Assembly: GCA_017516075.1 (NCBI GenBank) | Contig: JAFWDS010000013.1 | Location: forward strand, 1 to 58,890 | Direction of reading: 5' to 3' | DNA: 58,890 nucleotides | Source: Candidatus Saccharimonadota bacterium | Lineage (GTDB): Bacteria > Patescibacteriota > Saccharimonadia > Saccharimonadales > Saccharimonadaceae | Shown here: positions 24,641 through 31,329 of the stretch, piece after piece | Position numbering within the stretch: position 1 is the stretch's first letter | How the letters are laid out: each line of letters begins with the position of its first letter | Translations under genes and position numbers: made by a program | Notes under the pieces: model-generated | What the model was told of the DNA's origin: nothing | The model's database searches: none | The model's input: the letters and a program-made list of their open reading frames with translations, nothing else

Positions 24641-25300
24641 TTATCGTTTGGCTATGCCGCCTCGAATATGCAGGGTTTTTACGACTCTACGCAGTGTTTC
24701 GTCAAAACTATCGTAGATCCTGATATTCGGTCCAAAAACTTGGCGCAACTCGTTTTTGATATCATTAAACTGGGCACAACCTAGAACAATTTCTTTAGGA
24801 TGAAGCTTACTCTTTTTAACAACGCTATCAATACTCTCTTGTATTTCCTCGATTGTTAGTTCTCCGTCGTCAATTTTGTCTGGCCAAGTATCAAGTGGTA
24901 GGGAGATGCTCTTTCTTTTCAAGCAATAAACAAACTTATGAAAAGACAATGTCCGAGCGACTGCAGAGGTGGTCAGAATTAAGACATCTCTTTTAATAAA
25001 ACTATCTGGTTTTTTTAATTTCATACCGAGAAACATTTGTTTGCGATACTTTCTTTTAAAATAGTTAAGATTAGTAATGGATAAAAAATGATTGGCAAAA
25101 ACAATCAGGTCAACTTTATTAATATATGATTTTAGATCTTTTTTGATGATAGCGCGAGACTTGATGGGATTATTCTGCAGTTTCTTGGCGTTTCGCCAAT
25201 CGATTATGCGAATTACCTCTACTACTGGTAATTCTTCCTCGAGTTTGTCTGCGAACAATTCCCCACCAAACCCACTATCGAAAACTAATACTTTAAGCAT
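24641..25300 (-). CDS. Glutamate/aspartate racemase-like protein, catalytic site incomplete
   Basis: The 219-residue protein follows the MurI fold: N-terminal FDSGFGG (usually DSGVGG), LIVFANHFLS where active racemases have ACNTAS, and VLGCAQFND where they have GCTHYP. The first catalytic cysteine is missing and the second remains, so two-base racemisation is unlikely. It might bind an amino acid, work as a decarboxylase-like enzyme or be a decaying gene. It is followed by thrS in the same direction and has an aggaga-type ribosome site. Confidence 0.6.
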   Translation of the reverse strand: MLKVLVFDSGFGGELFADKLEEELPVVEVIRIIDWRNAKKLQNNPIKSRAIIKKDLKSYINKVDLIVFANHFLSITNLNYFKRKYRKQMFLGMKLKKPDSFIKRDVLILTTSAVARTLSFHKFVYCLKRKSISLPLDTWPDKIDDGELTIEEIQESIDSVVKKSKLHPKEIVLGCAQFNDIKNELRQVFGPNIRIYDSFDETLRRVVKTLHIRGGIAKR

Positions 25301-25371
25301 AAAAAATACTCTCCTTAACCCCGGATTGTATCATGTTTTAGAGATCCCGAAATAATGGATTGTTTTTTTGT

Positions 25372-25385
25372 GAGACAAATGTCTC
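25372..25385. promoter_or_regulatory. 14-bp perfect palindrome upstream of tRNA-Val
   Basis: gagacaaatgtctc is an inverted repeat about 50 bp before the tRNA promoter; it could be an operator or a small hairpin. Nothing else is seen between 25301 and 25412. Confidence 0.3.
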
Positions 25386-25412
25386 ATTTCTTTTTGAAAC
25401 AGATACGTTTTT

Positions 25413-25441
25413 TAAACAGATGTCGCTAATTGTGGTATAAT
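25413..25441 (+). promoter_or_regulatory. tRNA-Val(TAC) promoter
   Basis: -35 TAAACA (25413-25418), 17-bp spacer, -10 TATAAT (25436-25441), ending 9 bp before the mature tRNA start. Confidence 0.65.
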
Positions 25442-25450
25442 ATACCTAGT

Positions 25451-25527
25451 GGGTTGTTAGCTCAGTTGGCTAGAGCGTCTCGTTTACACCGAGAAGGTCG
25501 GGGGTTCGAGCCCCTCACAACCCACCA
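25451..25527 (+). tRNA. tRNA-Val (anticodon TAC), CCA encoded
   Basis: The acceptor stem GGGTTGT/ACAACCC, D-arm AGCTCAGTTGGCTAGAGC, anticodon stem TCTCG/CGAGA with loop TTTACAC, and T-arm GGGGGTTCGAGCCCC are all canonical. The encoded CCA (25525-25527) is also the first part of the left arm of the palindrome that follows. Confidence 0.97.
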
Positions 25528-25632
25528 TTAGAGTTGAAAGGCGCCATCTCGGCGTTTTTTCGTACTTGCTCTATCAATAATAGCGCTTCGCGCGAAGAAA
25601 ACACCAATCTGACGCCTTTCAATCTCTAATGG
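25525..25632. repeat. Palindromic element, family A, copy 3 (tRNA-Val(TAC) 3' flank)
   Basis: Arms 25525-25545 (ccattagagttgaaaggcg) and 25611-25632 (gacgcctttcaatctctaatgg) pair almost throughout. Next to the left arm, CGCC-ATCT-CGGCG followed by TTTTTT is a compact intrinsic terminator. The core then reads acttgctctatcaataatagcgcttcg in pieces and ends with gaagaaaacaccaatctg. The element begins at the CCA of the tRNA. Confidence 0.85.
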
Positions 25633-25643
25633 ACAGCGGAATC

Positions 25644-25695
25644 GAAAGGCGCCATCTCGGCGTTTTTTCGTACTTGCTCTATCAATAATAGCGCT
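25644..25695. repeat. 52-bp direct repeat of the left half of the preceding element
   Basis: Positions 25644-25695 repeat 25536-25587 exactly or nearly so, from gaaaggcgcc to tagcgct. The copy stops at the glycosyltransferase gene, whose TAG stop codon (25694-25696) is built from its end. It lacks a right arm, so it looks like a truncated duplicate. Confidence 0.85.
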
Positions 25696-27319
25696 ATTGC
25701 TTTACTATTTTCTTGGTGACGTCAAATTTTTCCATATATAGCCCAAGCATGAGGCGGGTTTGAGCGTAAAAAGCCGCTAAAGACTGATACAAAATTGAGG
25801 TAATAGGCATGAGAATCCATTGTAAAACCATGAGAATGGTCTTGCCTTTGCGGTACTTTGCTGGGCGCTTCGGTAACATCCTTAGAGAAATAAGCACCGT
25901 AATCAAAAGGCCAATAGAGGCAAGAGTTTCCACTATACTCACGATGTTTGGTAAATTATACACCACCATGGTATGAGATGAGAGATTCATGATCATAGGT
26001 ACCCAACCACCAAAGGCAACAATGGGTGCGAGGATAGCCAAAGTAACGTGCCCGTCTAGTAGCCGCCAGAACTTTGGGAAAACAATCCAAAACGGCACCG
26101 GGCGACGTTCGCGTCGAACAAATAATTTACTACCAACATATGCGACATCGCTAGCGCCATAATACCAACGACGTACTTGAATGAACTGCGCCTTGATGGT
26201 TTTCCAGAGAGTTTCATCAATTACGGCATCTTGATATATCGGAATCCGTATCGGTAGCACCGAATAATTCCCTCGGAAAAAGAATAAGCTGCGCCAATAC
26301 TGATGTCCATCCTCTACGATGGTTCTTTTGGACCAGAAATTCATGGCTTTTAGGGCTTGGAGTGGTTGAGAATGTGAAGCAAAGTTGCGAATCACGTGCG
26401 GGCGCATAGTGGTAATTACGTTGAAAAACGAGTTTGATACGGCAATGACTCGAGTGGGCGCTGGAGCGTCCCAGATATTATTCATGAAAAGCGAGACGGG
26501 CTGATAGCTCAGCTGTTGACGATTGGGGTGAGTAATGAACTCATAGGCCACCGAATCCAAATACTTTGGTGCCATACGATTATCGCTATCTAAAGATGTA
26601 ACAATGGTGTTTTCGATAGGCAGCTGATTTTTTTCAAAATACTCGGCAACACGATAGCCAGCGTAGGTGAGATTGGGGCCTTTACCAATTACTTCTCCTG
26701 GAAGATTGGCGGGATGTTTAACTAAGAGAAAATCTTTGAAGACGCCTTGATATTTTTGAGACAAAGCGAGAGCGACTTGTTCGATTGCTTCCCCACCGCG
26801 CTCCTCGTATGCGAGAGTGAAAACGATGTGGTCACTTGGGAAAGTGTTGTTTTTAACCGCCTCGATGGATGGTTCTAGGATTTCAATTCCCTCATTGTAG
26901 GCCGTCATAATAACTGCGTGATAGACATCTTTGGGGTTCGGGTATTCACTCTGCATCGACATCATCATTTTGAGATTTTCGACATGCTCGCCAAAATGAT
27001 AGCTCTTATTGTCGTCATCATGAATACGCGTGTAAGCTTCTTGAGGATGTTCGAGGTCCTCCATACGTTTTCGCCAGTTGACTTTTTCAGCGCGCTTGAT
27101 GACTTCGTAACCCTGAACCGTACGATAAGCAACACTGATAGCTTTAACCAAAGTGGAAGAAATGATGATAAAGAGATAGATGGCGCCTAGCACTGGATCG
27201 ACCCAAGACAAAACGAAGAGTAGAATAATAGCACCATAGGAAACCACCCCTGGCAAAATTTCAAAGAAACGATACAGCTTGGTACGTTTGCCCTGAGGAA
27301 TTTCAAGACTTACACGCAT
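25694..27319 (-). CDS. Processive family 2 glycosyltransferase, membrane-bound
   Basis: The 541-residue protein has two N-terminal membrane helices (about 20-65), a cytosolic GT-2 domain (about 130-380), and further C-terminal membrane helices (about 410-520). Catalytic motifs resembling cellulose/hyaluronan synthases are visible: MTAYNEGIE, the DxD-type TSLDSDNRM, EDGHQYWR, and QVRRWYYGA (Q/RxxRW-type). It probably polymerises or transfers sugars for surface polysaccharide. It is the last gene of a three-gene operon (28277 to 25694), starting immediately after the stop of the 120-residue gene (TAAATG). Confidence 0.85.
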   Translation of the reverse strand: MRVSLEIPQGKRTKLYRFFEILPGVVSYGAIILLFVLSWVDPVLGAIYLFIIISSTLVKAISVAYRTVQGYEVIKRAEKVNWRKRMEDLEHPQEAYTRIHDDDNKSYHFGEHVENLKMMMSMQSEYPNPKDVYHAVIMTAYNEGIEILEPSIEAVKNNTFPSDHIVFTLAYEERGGEAIEQVALALSQKYQGVFKDFLLVKHPANLPGEVIGKGPNLTYAGYRVAEYFEKNQLPIENTIVTSLDSDNRMAPKYLDSVAYEFITHPNRQQLSYQPVSLFMNNIWDAPAPTRVIAVSNSFFNVITTMRPHVIRNFASHSQPLQALKAMNFWSKRTIVEDGHQYWRSLFFFRGNYSVLPIRIPIYQDAVIDETLWKTIKAQFIQVRRWYYGASDVAYVGSKLFVRRERRPVPFWIVFPKFWRLLDGHVTLAILAPIVAFGGWVPMIMNLSSHTMVVYNLPNIVSIVETLASIGLLITVLISLRMLPKRPAKYRKGKTILMVLQWILMPITSILYQSLAAFYAQTRLMLGLYMEKFDVTKKIVKQ

Positions 27320-27682
27320 TTAGCCTTCCCCGTGCAAGCGTATTGCGACCAGAAGTGTCCCAAAAATCAGTGCCGTAGTAGTAATGAGAAAAAACTTCGC
27401 CATGCCACTGCCTCTTTTGTGAAAAACTCTAGTCGCAAGAAAACCATGCAAAACTCCAAGAATTAGCGCGAGAATCGGGAACGCTAGCATGTCTAGCCAA
27501 GTACCATCACGGTATCCACCGATATCGCCGTAGCCGGTTTTAACTACGGAAGCGTTTGGATTAAGGGTAACAACCGAATAAATGAATAGGGCGGTTGCAA
27601 GAATTAGATTTAGAATCATCAAAAGTAGTAGACCGCGCTCGGTTTGATAGATTTTGACGAAATCTTCTTTAAGATTTTTCAT
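27320..27682 (-). CDS. Small membrane protein, three helices
   Basis: The 120-residue protein has membrane segments near 16-38, 68-88 and 98-116, with the rest short loops. No family is recognised. It overlaps the DUF308-like gene by 14 bp and abuts the glycosyltransferase start (TAAATG), so translation of all three is coupled. It may be a partner of the glycosyltransferase. Confidence 0.7.
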   Translation of the reverse strand: MKNLKEDFVKIYQTERGLLLLMILNLILATALFIYSVVTLNPNASVVKTGYGDIGGYRDGTWLDMLAFPILALILGVLHGFLATRVFHKRGSGMAKFFLITTTALIFGTLLVAIRLHGEG

Positions 27683-28277
27683 TATAGACTCCAGTGAGCT
27701 TTTCGGCTAAGGTGTTAACCTGCTGAATGAACATCCCGTCACCGATAATACCGATAATACCAGTGAGAATCATCATCCAGCCGATGAGCGTAATCACTGC
27801 CCCTTCGAAGAATGTGATAAAGACGCCAATAACAAGCATCAGAAGCGCTAGAATGAGAACGTATTTCCAGGTGATGATACCGGCGGCATGAAGTTTAATG
27901 GCGGTATTCATACGGATGAGCGCTTCGTAGACCATCCAGATACCGATAGCGATACGGAAAACACTGGCGATTCCCTCTCCCATCACTAATACGGCAATAC
28001 CGATAAGGGCGGATATGATACCAATAAGAAGATTGTTGTTAAAGAAATCGTTTTGACCTTTAACGAGAAAATACGTAATAACCTGATAAGTACCCTTGAC
28101 TACGAAAAACACACCAACGATGTAGGCAATGATTTTTATGATAGTTTCCGGCCAGATGATTAAAAGAATACCCAAAATAACAGTAGCGAGCGATTCTAAG
28201 ATCGCCGTCCATGCGGACTGTTTTAAACTAGTACCTATTGAATCTACTGGACGTTTAATAATTTCCACCTTAGACAT
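27669..28277 (-). CDS. HdeD/DUF308-family membrane protein
   Basis: The 202-residue protein has six hydrophobic helices in tandem (ILESLATVILGILLIIW; IIAYIVGVFFVVKGTYQVI; LLIGIISALIGIAVLVMG; and three more). This is the repeated-pair layout of HdeD-like proteins, some of which are acid-stress membrane proteins. Its role here is unknown. It is the first gene of the glycosyltransferase operon and shares a divergent promoter with tRNA-Thr. Confidence 0.75.
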   Translation of the reverse strand: MSKVEIIKRPVDSIGTSLKQSAWTAILESLATVILGILLIIWPETIIKIIAYIVGVFFVVKGTYQVITYFLVKGQNDFFNNNLLIGIISALIGIAVLVMGEGIASVFRIAIGIWMVYEALIRMNTAIKLHAAGIITWKYVLILALLMLVIGVFITFFEGAVITLIGWMMILTGIIGIIGDGMFIQQVNTLAEKLTGVYNEKS

Positions 28278-28296
28278 AAAATAACTCCTTTGGATA

Positions 28297-28320
28297 ATTA
28301 TAACACAAATGTGTTATAAT
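28297..28320. promoter_or_regulatory. Divergent promoter on an inverted repeat
   Basis: ATTATAACAC (28297-28306), AAAT, GTGTTATAAT (28311-28320) form a 10-bp inverted repeat whose outer ends are two -10 boxes (TATAAT) facing opposite ways, one for tRNA-Thr (starts 28330) and one for the gene at 28277. No clear -35 is seen on either side. Confidence 0.6.
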
Positions 28321-28329
28321 GGAATAGGT

Positions 28330-28405
28330 GCCGATGTAGCTCAGTTGGTAGAGCAGCTCATTCGTAACGAGCAGGTCACAGGTTCGATCCCTGCCATCGG
28401 CTCCA
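28330..28405 (+). tRNA. tRNA-Thr (anticodon CGT), CCA encoded
   Basis: The acceptor stem GCCGATG/CATCGGC, anticodon stem GCTCA/CGAGC (an A-C mismatch closing) with loop TTCGTAA, and T-arm CACAGGTTCGATCCCTG fit a tRNA reading ACG. CCA is at 28403-28405, next to the convergent relA gene at 28409. No family A palindrome follows this tRNA. Confidence 0.95.
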
Positions 28406-28408
28406 TTT

Positions 28409-29884
28409 TTATTTGGAGTGTTTTTGGCGTTTTTTGGTTTGCGGTTGATCTGGTCGAAGTGCACGCATAAGTTTGGCTCTGGCGTGCGGAGTAAATATTT
28501 TATCGAGCCAACTAGACTTGGGAGTTTGATTTTTGGAAGTCAAAATTTCGACAATGTCGCCTTGTTCTAATTTTTTGTTCAAGTTACTCATCTTGCCGTT
28601 AATCTTGACTCCAACCACATGGTCGCCAATTTCAGAGTGGAGCTTGTAGGCAAAATCAAGTGGCATGGCGCCGGCGGGAAGGTCCAGAATATCTCCTTTG
28701 GGAGTATAAACAAAAATTTTGTCTGCAAATAAGTTGAGTTTAAGTTTTTTGAGATCAACTTTTTTACCCTCGCGAAGCTTGGCGGCGGTCATTTGCAGTT
28801 CGGTAATCCAAAGAAGATTGGTGGGAAGATGTTCAATCTTTCCACTTTTGTAGTTTTCGGTGAGTTTTTGTTCGTTGTAATAAAAGCTGGCGGCTAGACC
28901 ACGTTCGGCATATTCGTGCATTTCACGAGTACGAATCTGAAATTCTACAATATGCTTGTCCTTGGTAATGACTGTAGTGTGGAGAGATTGGTAGCCGTTT
29001 TGTTTTGGCATAGCAATATAATCTTTGATGCGACCATTCATCGGCATATAAAGCGAGTGGATAATACCAAGCGTAAGATAGCAATCGGTGATATCATCTA
29101 CTATGATACGCAAAGCTGTCAGATCATAGATTTCGTTAATGTTTTGATTATGCTTGGCGAGTTTTTTGTGAAGTGAATAAACTGACTTCACGCGACCAGA
29201 GATTTCAAAACTGATTTTCTCTTTTTTGAGAGCAGAAGAAACCTCTTCTTTAATTTTGTTGAGAGATTTTTCGGCAGATTTGTTATATTTATCAATAAGA
29301 TTCTTTAATTCCTCAAAACGGCGTGGGTCAACATATTTAAAAGCGAGGTCAGCCATCTCTACTCGCAAAAGCCCCATATTGAGCCGATCGGCTAGAGGAG
29401 CAAACACTTCGAGAGATTCTTTGGCGATTTTTTTCTGCTTGTCAGGCGGAAGGGCGGAAAGCGTGCGGAGGTTGTGCAATCTATCGGCGAGCTTGATAAT
29501 GAGCACACGAATATCGTCGCCGAGTGCTATCATTAGTCTGAGAAAATTATCCTTCGTGGCAGGGAGATAAGTGTCAATATCGCGCATGCCGTTACGAGCA
29601 GTCGAAAGCTTGGTGACGCCATCGACCAAAAATGCAACAGAATCACCGAATTCTTGGCGGATATCTTCTAAGGTTAAACTAGTATCTTCAACCGTGTCAT
29701 GTAGGATGCCAGCAATAATCGTGTCTTCATCCATTCCCCATTCTTCGAGGATTTTTTTAACAGCAAGCGGGTGAACTATGTAGGGTTCACCCGTTTTGCG
29801 AAACTGCCCTTCGTGAGCTTTTTTGGCAATCTCAACCGCATGCTTAATACGTTCGGTTTTTTGATTACTACTTTGCTCTACCAT
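28409..29884 (-). CDS. rsh: RelA/SpoT-type (p)ppGpp synthetase/hydrolase
   Basis: The 491-residue alarmone enzyme has an N-terminal HD hydrolase domain (IVHPLAVKKIL, ILHDTVEDT, LADRLHNLRT) that looks active. A synthetase domain follows (DLTALRIIVDDITDCY, KDYIAMPKQNGYQSLHTTV). A TGS domain (DKIFVYTPKGDILDLPAGAMPLDFAYKLHS) lies near 390-455. The C-terminal helical and ACT parts are missing, so it is a shortened long RSH. It starts one base from the stop of the 288-residue membrane gene and is tail-to-tail with tRNA-Thr. Confidence 0.95.
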   Translation of the reverse strand: MVEQSSNQKTERIKHAVEIAKKAHEGQFRKTGEPYIVHPLAVKKILEEWGMDEDTIIAGILHDTVEDTSLTLEDIRQEFGDSVAFLVDGVTKLSTARNGMRDIDTYLPATKDNFLRLMIALGDDIRVLIIKLADRLHNLRTLSALPPDKQKKIAKESLEVFAPLADRLNMGLLRVEMADLAFKYVDPRRFEELKNLIDKYNKSAEKSLNKIKEEVSSALKKEKISFEISGRVKSVYSLHKKLAKHNQNINEIYDLTALRIIVDDITDCYLTLGIIHSLYMPMNGRIKDYIAMPKQNGYQSLHTTVITKDKHIVEFQIRTREMHEYAERGLAASFYYNEQKLTENYKSGKIEHLPTNLLWITELQMTAAKLREGKKVDLKKLKLNLFADKIFVYTPKGDILDLPAGAMPLDFAYKLHSEIGDHVVGVKINGKMSNLNKKLEQGDIVEILTSKNQTPKSSWLDKIFTPHARAKLMRALRPDQPQTKKRQKHSK

Positions 29885-30750
29885 TAGACATCGATTTTCT
29901 TATTCTTCTTGTGCTTCAAGACGATTCTGACAACTGCGGCGATGATTGCTGCGAGAGTTGCAATAACTAAGGCCAAAAACCAAATTGGACAGATGATAAC
30001 GGTCTTCTCTTGAGTATTTGCTACGCCATTATAATAAATGGTCTGGCTGATTTTGACTACACCGAGCGATGGCAAATTGCTGACTTCGCGCTCGATGTGG
30101 CGAGTAGTGTCTGGCATAATGATTTCGGAGTATTCGCCTTCGTCTTCTTCGGTTGGTAGAATGACGCGACCGCTAAAGAAGTCTGAAACGGCGATGACAA
30201 AGGTGGCGTCAGCGTGGACGTTACCTTTGTTCTCGATGAGTGCGCTCAAAGTGATAGGGGGAGCGACCACGAAACCAGGAATGTTGTTTTCGAGAACTTC
30301 ACCTTCATGATTAGTTTCACCGGCTACAGTAGCATAGACGATGCTCGCCATCTCGAAGACGTTTTGGACGGCTACACCGCTAGATTGTTTAGCTTCGTTG
30401 TTGGAAGACACCGTAATAGCGGCATATTGACCGCCGGCTGGGGCATTTTCTGGGACTTCGATGGTAAATTCGATTTCTTTGGTTTCGTTTGGCTTGATTT
30501 TGCCGGTAGGCTCGGAAATCTTAATCCATTTGGCAATCATGGTGTGATTTGAATCGGTAACAAGATCTGCCTCGTAATCTTCGCCTACTACACCGTATGG
30601 CGAAATGCCGATTTTGTATGAAAAATCTTCTGTAGCGTCGGCCGGGTTGACAATTTTGATACTACCTTTTTCGGTTTTGCCCGCCGCCAGCGAAAACCTT
30701 TGACTCATCGGTAGAACAGTAAATGCATTGATATCCATGAATTCCTCCAC
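29884..30750 (-). CDS. Membrane-anchored protein with a DUF916-like beta domain
   Basis: The 288-residue protein has a beta-sandwich N-terminal part (RFSLAAGKTEKGSIKIVNPA, WIKISEPTGKIKPNETKEIEFTIEVPENAPAGGQYAAITVSS), similar to domains in WxL-interacting surface proteins. One membrane helix lies near 255-278, followed by a Lys-rich tail. No signal peptide is seen at either start (30750, or ATG 30738), so membrane insertion may be unusual or an upstream start may be missed. It precedes rsh without a gap. Confidence 0.65.
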   Translation of the reverse strand: MEEFMDINAFTVLPMSQRFSLAAGKTEKGSIKIVNPADATEDFSYKIGISPYGVVGEDYEADLVTDSNHTMIAKWIKISEPTGKIKPNETKEIEFTIEVPENAPAGGQYAAITVSSNNEAKQSSGVAVQNVFEMASIVYATVAGETNHEGEVLENNIPGFVVAPPITLSALIENKGNVHADATFVIAVSDFFSGRVILPTEEDEGEYSEIIMPDTTRHIEREVSNLPSLGVVKISQTIYYNGVANTQEKTVIICPIWFLALVIATLAAIIAAVVRIVLKHKKNKKIDV

Positions 30751-30777
30751 AATTATTTGTTCTATTATATCAAACTT

Positions 30778-31329
30778 TTATTCGATTGACAAAATTTTAC
30801 CGGTGCCGAGCTCCAATTTGAGTAGGCGCTGGTTTTTGGAGCCTCTAAAACGCAGGCTCAAATCACGTTGGCTCAAGATAAAGGGGCCGTCGATGATGGC
30901 GTCGAGAGATTTTAAAAATTCCCAAGGTTCTTTACCATACTCCTTGATGAGCTCGTGGGTAAAACCAGTGAAGCTCCAGACATTCCAGCCGAGCTCACTA
31001 CGTACCCAATCCGCAATTTCCTTACAAGCTTTAGCTTGAACAAATGGTTCTCCTCCGCAAAAGGTCAGTCCAGCTTGACCGTGGAACTGTTTTAATTCTT
31101 CTTTGACGTCGTCTATCTTGGCAAGATAGCCGGCATCGTAGTCCCAGGTCTCTGGATTTTGGCAGCCTTTGCAATGATTGGGGCAGCCCTGAGTCCAAAG
31201 GACTGCGCGGAGACCATCGCCGTTGACGATATTGTCGTGCTCGAGCGGCGCCGAGAGGCGAATGTAGCCCTCCGGTGTCTCGAGCTGGCGCGAAATCTTC
31301 TCTAGTGTTACTTTATGCCAATCTGTCAC
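30778..31329 (-). CDS. nrdG: Anaerobic ribonucleotide reductase activating protein
   Basis: The 183-residue radical-SAM enzyme generates the glycyl radical on NrdD. The cluster motif appears as CPNHCKGC, i.e. CxxxCxxC, followed by GGEPFVQA. It begins with GTG that shares one base with the nrdD stop (TAGTG), so the two are translationally coupled. Length and position match the NrdD-NrdG pair. Confidence 0.93.
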   Translation of the reverse strand: MTDWHKVTLEKISRQLETPEGYIRLSAPLEHDNIVNGDGLRAVLWTQGCPNHCKGCQNPETWDYDAGYLAKIDDVKEELKQFHGQAGLTFCGGEPFVQAKACKEIADWVRSELGWNVWSFTGFTHELIKEYGKEPWEFLKSLDAIIDGPFILSQRDLSLRFRGSKNQRLLKLELGTGKILSIE

